Shown: piece by piece, positions 40,108 to 48,668 of the stretch | How the letters are laid out: every line of letters starts with the position of its first letter | How positions within the stretch are numbered: the first letter of the stretch is position 1 | NCBI GenBank assembly: GCA_023954095.1 | Contig: JAMLIQ010000007.1 | Coordinates: forward strand, 24,564 to 88,563 | Reading direction: 5' to 3' | Source of the DNA: Burkholderiaceae bacterium | Lineage (GTDB): Bacteria; Pseudomonadota; Gammaproteobacteria; Burkholderiales; Burkholderiaceae_C | DNA: 64,000 bases | The notes under the pieces: generated by a model | What the model saw: only the letters and a program-made list of their open reading frames with translations | What the model was told of the DNA's origin: nothing | Database searches by the model: none | Made by a program: the position numbers and the translations under genes

Positions 40108-40827
40108 TTAAGCCACCTTGGCAGAACCAGAAAAGAAAGAAGACAGGCGCCGCACCACGGCGCGCAGAAACTTGAACAGCACCACCAGCAGCAGCACCGA
40201 CACCGCCACCATCACGACCAGCGCCACACCAAACGCCACCGGGTACTGCGTGGCCAGCCACACCACGGTCACCACCAGGCCGTCTTCGAAGAACGACAGC
40301 CCCCAGTTGGAAAACGGCTCCGGCGATGTATTCACCGCCGCCCGCGTGGTCATCTTGGTGGCCAGCGCCGTGGCCGAGAGCGACCCGCCCAGCAGCCCCG
40401 CCAGCACGGCCATGGTGGCGTTGTCGGCACCGAACACACCATAGGCCAGGGCGGCGCCCGCAGGCACACGGATAAAGGCGTGCACGGCGTCCCAGGCACT
40501 GTCCACCCAGGGCACCTTGTCCGCAAAGAACTCCACCAGCAGCATGAAGCCGCTGACCATCAGCACCAGCGGGTGCTGCAGCATGGCCAGGCCGGGCGGC
40601 AACGGCATCCAGCCCAGCACCCCCATCATGCCGACCAGGAACACCACGGCGTACAGCCGAAACCCGCTGGCCCAGCCCAGCGCGGCCGCCAAGGCCAGCA
40701 GGCTGGGCATGTCGAGCTGCGCGGTGGCCGTGGCCGCCGCGTCGCCCACGGCACGCGCGGTACCCCCATCCACATGCAGCCCCAGCGTGTGGAGCCACTG
40801 CACGATGTTGAACCAGAGGGTGTCCAT
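40108..40827 (-). CDS. DUF4126 membrane protein
   Basis: A 239-residue inner-membrane protein with about six hydrophobic segments. DUF4126 features include the helix LAAALGWASGFRLYAVVFLVG, the loop PWVDSAWDAVHAFIRVPAGA and GGSLSATALATKMTTRAAVNTSPEP-like sequence before the last helices. It sits between liuC and liuD and abuts liuD, so it is transcribed with the pathway genes, though no link to leucine breakdown is known. The function is unknown. Confidence 0.85.
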   Translation of the reverse strand: MDTLWFNIVQWLHTLGLHVDGGTARAVGDAAATATAQLDMPSLLALAAALGWASGFRLYAVVFLVGMMGVLGWMPLPPGLAMLQHPLVLMVSGFMLLVEFFADKVPWVDSAWDAVHAFIRVPAGAALAYGVFGADNATMAVLAGLLGGSLSATALATKMTTRAAVNTSPEPFSNWGLSFFEDGLVVTVVWLATQYPVAFGVALVVMVAVSVLLLVVLFKFLRAVVRRLSSFFSGSAKVA

Positions 40828-40848
40828 GGCGTTGTCGGTGCCGATCGA

Positions 40849-41634
40849 TCAGCCCAGCCAGGCGGGCTTGCGCTTGTTGAGGAACGACTGCACGCCTTCC
40901 TTGCCTTCGTCGCTGGCACGGATGTCGGCAATGCCCTGCACGGTGGCGGCGATCAGCCCGGCATTGATTTCACGCTCGGCCACGTCCAACACCAGCTTCT
41001 TGCAGGCGCGCACGGCGTTGGGGCTGGCGCTGGTCAGGGCCTTGAGCAACTCGTCCACCTTGGCATCGAGCTGGTCGGCCGCCACCACGCTGTGCACAAA
41101 GCCGATGCGCAGCGCATCAAACGCATCAAAGCGCTCGGCCGTGAGGAAGTAGCGATGCGCCGCGCGCGCACCCATGGCACGGATCACATAGGGGCTGATG
41201 GTGGCAGGGATGAGCCCCAGCTTCACCTCGCTGAGGCAAAAGCCCGCCGTCTCCACCGCCACGGCCATGTCGCACGCAGCCACCAGGCCCATGCCGCCTG
41301 CATACACATCGCCCTGCACGCGGGCAATGGTGGGCTTGGGGCATTCATAAATCACGCGCAGCATCTCGGCCAGCTTGCCTGCATCGGCGATGTTCTCGTC
41401 GCGCGTGTAGTCGGCCATGCGGCGCATCCAGTTGAGGTTGGCGCCTGCGCAGAACGCGGGCCCCTCGGCCGCCAGCACCACGGCGCGCACGTCGGCGCGC
41501 CCACCCACATCGATGAAAGCGGCGGTGATCTCTGCAATGACCTCGTCGCTGAAGGCGTTGCGCACCTCGGGCTGGGTGAGCGTGATGCGCGCCACGGCGC
41601 CGGACTGGGTGATGGAAAGGTTCTGGCTGCTCAT
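40849..41634 (-). CDS. liuC: Enoyl-CoA hydratase, probable methylglutaconyl-CoA hydratase
   Basis: A 261-residue crotonase-fold enzyme. It has PEVRNAFSDEVI, the oxyanion-hole segment CAGANLNWMRRM, and VQGDVYAGGMGLVAACDMAVA. In this cluster its most likely job is hydration of 3-methylglutaconyl-CoA to HMG-CoA. The frame is open far upstream, but ATG 41634 overlaps the DinB-gene stop by four bases and starts the family N-terminus. The DinB gene sits between it and liuB. Confidence 0.9.
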   Translation of the reverse strand: MSSQNLSITQSGAVARITLTQPEVRNAFSDEVIAEITAAFIDVGGRADVRAVVLAAEGPAFCAGANLNWMRRMADYTRDENIADAGKLAEMLRVIYECPKPTIARVQGDVYAGGMGLVAACDMAVAVETAGFCLSEVKLGLIPATISPYVIRAMGARAAHRYFLTAERFDAFDALRIGFVHSVVAADQLDAKVDELLKALTSASPNAVRACKKLVLDVAEREINAGLIAATVQGIADIRASDEGKEGVQSFLNKRKPAWLG

Positions 41635-42140
41635 GGCTGAGAGGGGTTTTGCAGGTAATAAACAAAGTCCAGCACCGGGCAAGGCTGGCCCAGCGCCGTC
41701 AGCGCGGCGGTGATCTGCCCCCGGTGGTGCGTGCCGTGGTTGAACACATGGGCCAGCGTGGCCGCAAACGGCAGCGATGCGGCCGTGCCGCGCATGGTGG
41801 TGTAGTCGAGCGTGCCTCTCCAACGATCCGACGAGAACGATGCAATCAGCGGCGCCCAGCGGGCCGCACCCTCGCGCAGGCGGGCATCCAGCTGCGCGCG
41901 GTCGTGCTCCACCTCCGTGTCCAGCGCCACCGTGGGCGAGCGCCCTTCGGCAAACCGCACAAACCACAGCAGGTGCTCGCCCACCAGCAGGTGGTTGAGC
42001 GTGCCGTGGATGCTCTTGAAAAACAGGCCCACGTCGCGCCGGTAGTCCGCCTCACCCACGGCGCGCACAGCGTCCAGCAGGCGCGCGGTGGCCCACACGT
42101 TGTAACGTGCGAGTTGGGTGAAGTGGGCCACGGCGTCCAT
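41631..42140 (-). CDS. DinB-family protein
   Basis: A 169-residue four-helix protein of the DinB/YfiT metal-dependent group. The typical ligand His residues are visible: GTLNHLLVGEHLLWF (His pair near residue 50) and HVFNHGTHHRGQI near 135. These proteins are often thiol-transferases or stress-linked, with uncertain substrates. It lies between liuB (8 bases) and liuC (overlap), so it is part of the liu transcript. Confidence 0.88.
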   Translation of the reverse strand: MDAVAHFTQLARYNVWATARLLDAVRAVGEADYRRDVGLFFKSIHGTLNHLLVGEHLLWFVRFAEGRSPTVALDTEVEHDRAQLDARLREGAARWAPLIASFSSDRWRGTLDYTTMRGTAASLPFAATLAHVFNHGTHHRGQITAALTALGQPCPVLDFVYYLQNPSQP

Positions 42141-42148
42141 CGACCACC

Positions 42149-43756
42149 TCACATGCGGAAGATGCCGAACTTGGTGTCTTCGATCGGCGCATTGCGCGTG
42201 GCCGACAGCCCCAGCGCCAGCACACGGCGCGTGTCGGCGGGGTCGATCACGCCGTCGTCCCACAGGCGGGCCGTGGCGTAGTAGGGGTGGCCCTGGTCTT
42301 CGTACTGGCGGCGGATGGGAGCCTTGAAGGCTTCCTCCTCCTCCATGCTCCACTGGCCGCCCTTGGCCTCGATGCCGTCGCGCTTGACGGTGGCGAGCAC
42401 GCTGGCGGCCTGCTCACCGCCCATCACGCTGATGCGCGCGTTGGGCCACATCCAGAGGAAGCGGGGGCTGTACGCGCGGCCGCACATGCCGTAGTTGCCC
42501 GCGCCAAAGCTGCCGCCGATGATGATGGTGAACTTCGGAACACTCGCCGTGGCCACGGCCGTGACCAGCTTGGCGCCGTGGCGGGCAATGCCTTCGTTTT
42601 CGTACTTGCGGCCGACCATGAAACCGGTGATGTTCTGCAAAAACACCAGCGGGATCTTGCGCTGGCAGCACAGCTCGATGAAATGCGCGCCCTTTTGCGC
42701 GCTCTCGCTGAACAGGATGCCGTTGTTGGCGATGATGCCGACCTGCATGCCCTCGATGCGCGCAAAGCCGCACACCAGCGTGCTGCCAAAGCGGGCCTTG
42801 AACTCGTCGAACTCCGACGCATCGACGATGCGGGCAATGATCTCGCGCACATCAAAGGGCTTGCGCGTGTCCACGGGGATCACGCCGTACAGCTCTTCTG
42901 CTGCAAATTTAGGAGCTACCGGCGCTTGATCAGCAAGCCCTGGAGCCTTGTTTTTATTCAAATTGCGCACCGCCGTGCGCGCCAGCTGCAGCGCATGCAG
43001 GTCGTTTTGCGCCAGGTGGTCTGCCACGCCCGACAGGCGCGTGTGCACGTCGCCGCCGCCCAGGTCCTCGCTGCTGACCACCTCGCCCGTGGCGGCCTTC
43101 ACCAGCGGCGGGCCGCCCAGGAAGATGGTGCCCTGGTTCTTGACGATGATGGACTCATCGCTCATCGCCGGCACGTAGGCGCCGCCGGCCGTGCAGCTGC
43201 CCATCACCACCGCGATCTGCGCGATGCCCTGGGCGCTCATGTTGGCCTGGTTGAAGAAGATGCGGCCGAAGTGGTCGCGGTCGGGGAACACGTCGTCCTG
43301 GTTGGGCAGGTTGGCGCCGCCCGAGTCCACCAGGTAGATGCAGGGCAGGCGGTTCTGCGCCGCCACTTCCTGCGCGCGCAGGTGCTTCTTCACCGTCATG
43401 GGGTAGTAGGTGCCGCCCTTCACCGTGGCGTCGTTGCACACAATCATGCAGTCCACCCCGCTCACACGGCCGATGCCCGCGATCAGGCCCGCACCCGGCG
43501 CGTCGTTGTTGTACATGTTGAGCGCGGCCAGCGGGGCCAGCTCCAGGAAGGGCGTGCCGGGGTCCAGCAGATTGGCCACGCGCTCGCGCGGCAGCAGCTT
43601 GCCGCGCGCCACGTGCTTGGCGCGCGCCGCCTCGCCGCCCCCCTCGAAGGTCTTGGCGATCTGCGCGTTCAGGTCGTCCACCACCGTGCGCATGGCGGCG
43701 GCATTGGCCAGAAAATCGGCCGAACGGGCGTTCAGTTGGGTCTGCAAAACGGGCAT
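42149..43756 (-). CDS. liuB: Methylcrotonyl-CoA carboxylase carboxyltransferase (beta) subunit
   Basis: A 535-residue carboxyltransferase that moves CO2 from biotin on LiuD to 3-methylcrotonyl-CoA. It has the two crotonase-like halves, with [26 protein letters not shown] and [16 protein letters not shown] in the first, and [26 protein letters not shown] and [20 protein letters not shown] in the second, typical of MCC beta. Between the halves, about 18 residues ([18 protein letters not shown]) are encoded by an inverted palindromic repeat. It is the first gene of the cluster and is divergent from an AraC regulator. Confidence 0.94.
   Translation of the reverse strand: MPVLQTQLNARSADFLANAAAMRTVVDDLNAQIAKTFEGGGEAARAKHVARGKLLPRERVANLLDPGTPFLELAPLAALNMYNNDAPGAGLIAGIGRVSGVDCMIVCNDATVKGGTYYPMTVKKHLRAQEVAAQNRLPCIYLVDSGGANLPNQDDVFPDRDHFGRIFFNQANMSAQGIAQIAVVMGSCTAGGAYVPAMSDESIIVKNQGTIFLGGPPLVKAATGEVVSSEDLGGGDVHTRLSGVADHLAQNDLHALQLARTAVRNLNKNKAPGLADQAPVAPKFAAEELYGVIPVDTRKPFDVREIIARIVDASEFDEFKARFGSTLVCGFARIEGMQVGIIANNGILFSESAQKGAHFIELCCQRKIPLVFLQNITGFMVGRKYENEGIARHGAKLVTAVATASVPKFTIIIGGSFGAGNYGMCGRAYSPRFLWMWPNARISVMGGEQAASVLATVKRDGIEAKGGQWSMEEEEAFKAPIRRQYEDQGHPYYATARLWDDGVIDPADTRRVLALGLSATRNAPIEDTKFGIFRM
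42906..42963 (+). repeat. Palindromic repeat copy translated inside liuB
   Basis: On the plus strand: AGGAGCTACCGGCGCTTGAT, CAGCAAGCCCTGGAGCC, TTGTTTTTATTCAAA. It matches the family consensus (AGCTAC-GCGCTTG-AGCAAG-CTGGAGCC-TTTTTATTCA). The gene reads it in the opposite orientation from the copies in uvrA, as [18 protein letters not shown] in the loop between the two carboxyltransferase halves. Confidence 0.75.
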
Positions 43757-43981
43757 GGAGAGTCTTTCCGGTATGCGGGGAGGGTGGGGCCGGACGCCGC
43801 AGCGTCACTTCTGCCACGAAGGTCTGCCCCAAGAATACGCTCCCTGGCCGCAGCGGGGTTGCCAGCGTGGTTGCAAATCACGCCACATTTGCGGCACACT
43901 CCCCAGGTGACCGCACCCCCTTCACCGCCCTCTGCAACCCCGTTGTTTCCGCCCTTGCCTACCGGCCCCGCTGCCACGCCC

Positions 43982-44971
43982 ATGGCTTTTGTGCAGGCCA
44001 TTGTGCTGGCCTGCCAGCGTGCCGGAGCCGCACCGGAAGCGCTGCTCCAGCAGGCACAAATCACGCCACAGGAAGTGGAAAACCCCGAGGCCCGCGTGAC
44101 CGCCTGGCAGTTCGAACGCCTTTCGGGCCTGGCCATGCAGGCCCTGGACGACGAAGCCCTGGGCTGGTTCAGCCGCCGCCTGCCCTGGGGCAGCTATGGG
44201 CTGCTGGCACGCGCCTCCATCAGCGCCCCCACCCTGGGCGTCGCACTCCAGCGCTGGTGCCGGCACCACGGGCTGCTGCAGGAGGACATCACCCTGCGCC
44301 TGGACAGCACCGGCGGCCTGGCCACACTGTCGCTCACCACCCACCGCGACCTGGGGCCGCTGCACGAGTTCTGCCTGGTGTCGGTGCTGCGCAATGCCCA
44401 TGGGCTGGCCTGCTGGCTGATCGATTCGCGCATCCCCCTGCAGGGCTCGCAGTTTCCGCTGGCACGCCCGGCGCACCATGGCGCCTATGCGGTGCTGTTC
44501 CCGGGACCGGTGCGCTTTGACACGGGGCCCGCTGCGTTCACGTTCGATGCGCGCTACCTGGCCTTGCCCCTGCAGCGCGACGAAACGGCGTTGCGCCTGA
44601 TGCTGCAGCGCGCGCTGCCGCTGACCGTGCTGCAGTACCGGCGCGACCGCCTGCTGGTGCAACGCGTGCGCCAGGCCCTGGCCACCCAACCGCTGGAGAC
44701 GCACAGTGCCGAGAGCCTGTCCGCGCTGCTCCATCTGTCGGCACGCACGCTGCACCGCCAATTGAAGGAGGAAGGCGCGTCGCTGCAGGCGCTGAAGAAC
44801 GAGGTACGGCGCCAGCGGGCCACGGAACTGCTGCTGCGCACGCAGCGCCCGATCAAGCAGGTGGCGCAGGCCACGGGTTTCCTGAACGAGAAGAGTTTTA
44901 TCCGGGCCTTCCGGCTCTGGACCGGGCACACGCCAGCCGAATGGCGCCAGCGCAATAGCCCCCCAGTCTGA
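43982..44971 (+). CDS. AraC-family transcriptional regulator (OruR/ArgR-like N-terminus)
   Basis: A 329-residue DNA-binding regulator. The N-terminal ligand-sensing domain of the arabinose-binding-like type (about 1-190) has WGSYGLLARASISAPTLGVAL and HEFCLVSVLRN. The C-terminal AraC double helix-turn-helix (about 230-325) has ARTLHRQLKEEGASLQALKNE and ATGFLNEKSFIRAFRLWTG. It is divergent from liuB, so control of the liuB-E cluster is the simplest guess. A GTG at 43907 in the same frame would add 25 proline-rich residues; neither start has a good ribosome-binding site. The 43757-43981 gap shows no clear operator. Confidence 0.9.
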   Translation: MAFVQAIVLACQRAGAAPEALLQQAQITPQEVENPEARVTAWQFERLSGLAMQALDDEALGWFSRRLPWGSYGLLARASISAPTLGVALQRWCRHHGLLQEDITLRLDSTGGLATLSLTTHRDLGPLHEFCLVSVLRNAHGLACWLIDSRIPLQGSQFPLARPAHHGAYAVLFPGPVRFDTGPAAFTFDARYLALPLQRDETALRLMLQRALPLTVLQYRRDRLLVQRVRQALATQPLETHSAESLSALLHLSARTLHRQLKEEGASLQALKNEVRRQRATELLLRTQRPIKQVAQATGFLNEKSFIRAFRLWTGHTPAEWRQRNSPPV

Positions 44972-45097
44972 TGTTCATGGGTGCGGGCTGAATTTATTTC
45001 AACCCCACCCCCAAGAACACTCAACCCACGCCTGCCAGGGGCGGCTTACATTGGCCCACGAAGCCCCGGCGGCCTGCCGCCCAACATCAAAAAAGCC

Positions 45098-45178
45098 ATG
45101 AAGAGACAACCCCCACTCCCTATCCGGTGGCCCACCCGGGTCCACCTGCTGCACTGCCTCCGGCCCATCGGCCGGTGA
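45098..45178 (+). CDS. Possible leader peptide upstream of the TRAP operon
   Basis: A 26-codon frame starting MKRQPPLPIRWPTRV and ending LRPIGR, rich in Pro and Arg. Its last codons lie in the hairpin CCGGCC-CATC-GGCCGG (45160-45175), and its stop is seven bases before a strong terminator-like hairpin. The arrangement resembles a transcription attenuator, but there is no ribosome-binding site, so this is tentative. Confidence 0.25.
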   Translation: MKRQPPLPIRWPTRVHLLHCLRPIGR

Positions 45179-45184
45179 GCTGCC

Positions 45185-45206
45185 GGGCGCTGCTGCGCCC
45201 TTTTTT
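45185..45206 (+). terminator. Strong Rho-independent terminator between the AraC and TRAP genes
   Basis: GGGCGC-TGCT-GCGCCC followed by TTTTTT. It is 213 bases after the AraC-gene stop and 77 bases before the TRAP start, closer to the latter. It may end the AraC transcript or act as an attenuator in the TRAP leader. The rest of 44972-45282 holds nothing else recognised. Confidence 0.85.
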
Positions 45207-45282
45207 CCCTGACCTGCCAAGGGGCGGAAACACGCCCCGCGGGTCGAACTTTGCCTGTTCACTACCCATGGAGACTTCGACA

Positions 45283-46338
45283 ATGCATTCCTCTCTCAAA
45301 ACCCTCGCTATTGCAGCCTCGTTCGCCTGCCTGGCCTCCCCCACCATGGCACAGGAGAATGTGCGCTGGGGCATTCCCATGGCCTTTGGCTCCAACCTGG
45401 TAGCGCTGGGCGACACCATGCCCTGGGTTTCCGAGCAACTGAAAAAGGTTTCGGGCGGCACCGTCAATCTGCAGGTGTTCGAACCCGGCAAGCTGGTGCC
45501 GCCGCTGGCCATCTTCGACAGTGTGTCCACCGGTAAAGTCGAGGCCGGCTACAGCTTCATGGGGTACGAACTGGGCAAGGTGCCCGTCTCTGCCTTGTTC
45601 GGTGCCGTGCCCTTTGGCATGGAGACGCCGCAGTTTGCCGCCTGGATCTACTTTGGAGGCGGCGATGCACTGCTCAAGGAAGCCTTCAAGCCGCACAACG
45701 TGTACCCGATTTTCTGCGGCTCCATCAGCCCCGAGGCAGCCGGGTGGTTCCGCAAGGAAATCAACACCCCCGACGACCTCAAGGGCCTGAAGTTCCGCGC
45801 CGCCGCGCTGGGCGGCAAGATTTACCAGAAGCTTGGCGCCTCGGTCACCATGCTGCCCGGCGGAGAACTGTTCCAGGCGCTGGAAAAGGGTGTGCTCGAC
45901 GGCACCGAGTTTTCGCTCCCCACGGTGGACGACCAGCTCGGCTTTTCCAAGGTGGCCAAGAACTACTACATGCCCGGCTGGCACCAGCCTTCAACCAACC
46001 AGTACCTGTATGTGAACCTGGCAGCCTGGGGCAAGCTCAAGCCCCAGACGCAGGCGCAGATCGAGACCACCTGCACCGCCGGTGTGACCATGGCCATTGC
46101 CAAGGCCGAGGCCCTGCAGGGCGAAACCCTGGCAAAGTTTGAAAAGGACGGCGTGAAGGCGCGCCAGTTCAACAAGACCATGCTCGACGCCTTTGCCAAG
46201 GCGTCCAAGGAAGTGATGGCCGAAGAGGCGGCCAAGGATGCGATGTTCAAGAAGGTGCTTGACAGCATGAACGCCTTCCAGAAGAAGAACGAGCAGTGGC
46301 ACCATCTGGGCTACCTGCCGCGCGATTTCAAGCACTGA
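45283..46338 (+). CDS. dctP: TRAP transporter periplasmic binding protein (DctP family)
   Basis: A 351-residue periplasmic receptor of a tripartite ATP-independent transporter, which uses an ion gradient to import carboxylates. The signal peptide MHSSLKTLAIAASFACL ends at TMA-Q (about residue 24). The conserved ligand-binding Arg is in DLKGLKFRAAALGGK, followed by LPGGELFQALEKGVLDGTEF. GGAGA nine bases before ATG 45283 supports this start over ATG 45268. The ligand may be a keto or hydroxy acid, but this is not readable. Confidence 0.92.
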   Translation: MHSSLKTLAIAASFACLASPTMAQENVRWGIPMAFGSNLVALGDTMPWVSEQLKKVSGGTVNLQVFEPGKLVPPLAIFDSVSTGKVEAGYSFMGYELGKVPVSALFGAVPFGMETPQFAAWIYFGGGDALLKEAFKPHNVYPIFCGSISPEAAGWFRKEINTPDDLKGLKFRAAALGGKIYQKLGASVTMLPGGELFQALEKGVLDGTEFSLPTVDDQLGFSKVAKNYYMPGWHQPSTNQYLYVNLAAWGKLKPQTQAQIETTCTAGVTMAIAKAEALQGETLAKFEKDGVKARQFNKTMLDAFAKASKEVMAEEAAKDAMFKKVLDSMNAFQKKNEQWHHLGYLPRDFKH

Positions 46339-46424
46339 TCTCCCGGGAGTCCCCGCCCCAATCCACTCCGGCACGGCCGGGCTGCCCGCGCGGCCCGGCA
46401 CGGCTGGCCTCCTTCGGAGAAACC

Positions 46425-46985
46425 ATGAATTCGCAAACCCTTCCTGCCGACAGGCCCGTGGCAGGCCCGTCCGGCATTGCCCTGCCTGTCACTGCCTTCT
46501 CGCGCACGGTAGACCGCCTGATCGGCGTCGTCGGCGAGTTTGCTTCGCTGCTCTGGACGGTGCTGATGCTGGTCATCGTCGTCCAGGTCGTACTGCGCTA
46601 CGCCTTTGGCCTGGGCTCCATCATGCTGGAGGAAGTCCAGTGGCACCTGTATGCCATTGGCTTCCTGCTCGGCCTGTCGTTCACCGAGGTGCATGAACGC
46701 AACGTGCGCATCGACGTGCTGGCCGAGCGTTGGTCACAGCGCACCCGGTTGTGGATCGAGCTGTTTGGCCTCTGTGGCTTCCTGCTCGGCTTCTCACTGG
46801 TCGTGGTCTGGTTCGCCGTACCCTTCGTGGTCACCTCATGGCAGCTGGGCGAGGTATCGGCTGCACCCGGGGGCCTGCCCTGGCGCTGGGCGCTCAAGTC
46901 GTTCCTGGTCACCGCCTTTGCGCTGCTGGCACTGGCCGGGCTGGGGCGCCTGACGCGTGTCTGGGCCGCCCTGCGCGCCCGCTGA
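46425..46985 (+). CDS. dctQ: TRAP transporter small permease (DctQ)
   Basis: A 186-residue membrane protein with four helices. The DctQ marks are LRYAFGLGSIMLEEVQWHLYAIGFLLGLSFT and the following HERNVRIDVLAERWS. It bridges the binding protein and the large permease. ATG 46425 has GGAGAAA just before it. It lies 86 bases after dctP and 29 bases before dctM. Confidence 0.92.
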   Translation: MNSQTLPADRPVAGPSGIALPVTAFSRTVDRLIGVVGEFASLLWTVLMLVIVVQVVLRYAFGLGSIMLEEVQWHLYAIGFLLGLSFTEVHERNVRIDVLAERWSQRTRLWIELFGLCGFLLGFSLVVVWFAVPFVVTSWQLGEVSAAPGGLPWRWALKSFLVTAFALLALAGLGRLTRVWAALRAR

Positions 46986-47014
46986 CCTTACCGCCCTCCC
47001 CCTGGAAACGCACC

Positions 47015-48385
47015 ATGCCTTTCTACGAAATACTCTCTCTGGCGCTGATGGCGACCTTCATCATGTCGCTGTTCCTGGGCTACCCGGTGGCCTGGCTGCT
47101 GGCGGGCATCTCGCTGGCCTTTACGGCCATTGCCATCACGCTCACCAGCCAGTTCGGCATGGACACCTTCTTGCTGACGAACTGGGTGAAGTTCTCCGGC
47201 ATCATCGACCGGTTCGACGCCATCATGTCCAACTGGGTGCTGGTATCGCTGCCCATGTTCATCTACATGGGCCTGATGCTCGACCGCTCCGGCGTGGCCG
47301 ACACCATGATGCGCAACTTCGTCAAGGTCTTTGGCGGCCTGCGCGGCGGCCTGGGCCTGACCGTGATCGTCATCGGTATCCTGCTGGCAGCGTCCACGGG
47401 CATCGTGGGCGCATCGGTCGTGCTGCTGGCCATGCTGTCCATGCCCATCATGCTGCAGCACCACTATTCGAAGGCGCTGGCCAGCGGGCTGGTGGCAGCC
47501 TCGGGCACGCTGGGCATTCTCATACCGCCGTCCATCATGCTGGTGCTCATGGCCGACCAAGTCTCCGTGTCGGTGGGCGACCTGTTCATGGGCGCGCTGG
47601 TGCCCGGCCTGCTGCTGGGCGTGCTGTACATGGTGTTTGTCGTAGCCGTCGGTTTTGTGCGGCCCGACATCGTGCCGCCCCGCCCGGCCGGGGACGAAAA
47701 GCTCACCGTGCGCCAGATCGGGATCGCCTTTCTGTCCACGCTGCCCACCTTCGGCCTGATTCTGGTGGTGCTGGGTTCGATCTTTTTCGGCATCGCCACC
47801 CCCACCGAGGCCTCGGGCCTGGGTGCCTTTGGCGCAGTGCTGCTGGCGGCCGTGAACCGCAAGCTGAGCTGGCAGGTGATCCGGGAGGTGGGCATCGCCA
47901 CCACCACCACCACCTGCTTCATCTTCGCCATCTTCATTGGTGCCACGGTGTTCGCCTACGTGCTGCGAATGATCGGGGGCGATGAACTCATCACCGAGTT
48001 TTTCAAAGGCACGGGCCTGGGCCCCACGGGGCTGGTGATACTGGTGCTGGCGGTCGTGTTTGTGGCCGGATTCTTTCTGGACTGGTTCGAGATCGTGCTC
48101 ATCATCCTGCCCCTGCTGGCACCAGCCATCCGGCACAGCGGCATCGAGATGACCTGGTTCCTGATTCTGGTGGCGCTCATGCTGCAGACCTCGTTCCTGA
48201 CCCCGCCCGTGGGCTTCTCGCTGTTCTACCTCAAGGGGGTGGTGCCCAAGGACGTCACGATCCGCGACATTTACCTGGGTGTGATCCCCTTCGTACTATT
48301 GCAGATGGCCATGGTCGCGCTGTGCCTGCTGTTCCCGCAGATCATCCTCTGGCTGCCCCAGCAGATGTACGGAGCGGGCGGGTAG
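47015..48385 (+). CDS. dctM: TRAP transporter large permease (DctM)
   Basis: A 456-residue ion-coupled permease with about 12 helices. DctM marks: FLGYPVAWLLAGISLAF near the start, SLPMFIYMGLMLDRSGVADTMM, AASTGIVGASVVLLAMLSMP and GILIPPSIMLVLMADQVSVSVGDLFMGA. The end of the protein has FLTPPVGFSLFYLKG, also typical. The operon dctPQM is complete and ends at a terminator. Confidence 0.93.
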   Translation: MPFYEILSLALMATFIMSLFLGYPVAWLLAGISLAFTAIAITLTSQFGMDTFLLTNWVKFSGIIDRFDAIMSNWVLVSLPMFIYMGLMLDRSGVADTMMRNFVKVFGGLRGGLGLTVIVIGILLAASTGIVGASVVLLAMLSMPIMLQHHYSKALASGLVAASGTLGILIPPSIMLVLMADQVSVSVGDLFMGALVPGLLLGVLYMVFVVAVGFVRPDIVPPRPAGDEKLTVRQIGIAFLSTLPTFGLILVVLGSIFFGIATPTEASGLGAFGAVLLAAVNRKLSWQVIREVGIATTTTTCFIFAIFIGATVFAYVLRMIGGDELITEFFKGTGLGPTGLVILVLAVVFVAGFFLDWFEIVLIILPLLAPAIRHSGIEMTWFLILVALMLQTSFLTPPVGFSLFYLKGVVPKDVTIRDIYLGVIPFVLLQMAMVALCLLFPQIILWLPQQMYGAGG

Positions 48386-48417
48386 CCGTTTTCCGCTTTT
48401 TCTCTGCATCCGCACTG

Positions 48418-48456
48418 AACCCGGCCCGTGGCACCCCGCTCCAGGCCGGGTTTTCT
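48418..48456 (+). terminator. Rho-independent terminator of the TRAP operon
   Basis: AACCCGGCC (48418-48426) pairs with GGCCGGGTT (48444-48452) across a 17-base loop and continues into TTCT. It is 33 bases after the dctM stop. The remaining sequence to 48668 holds nothing recognised. Confidence 0.8.
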
Positions 48457-48668
48457 CGTAGACCTGTGCGGATTCGCAACAGGCCAGGAGAAGGCGCAGA
48501 GTACGCTGCAGCGTTCACCTTTACACTTTGCAACGAAGGCCTTCCCCCTCCTGGACTCCGCGGCTTGCGCTTGCCGGGCCTTCGCTGCCGTGTCGTCCAC
48601 CACATGCTGTCGCGCCTCACCCTATTCTGTTAGCTGGCCACTATTTGCGCACCTGCAGCCCCAACCCC

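Noticed and set aside
38191-41640. An 1149-codon plus-strand frame
   Set aside because: Spans antisense to liuD, DUF4126 and liuC genes and is composed of His/Gly/Ala-rich sequence typical of the reverse strand of high-GC genes.
43907-43981. GTG start adding 25 residues to the AraC regulator
   Set aside because: The extra residues are a proline/threonine-rich tract outside the domain and no ribosome-binding site is present; kept only as an alternative.
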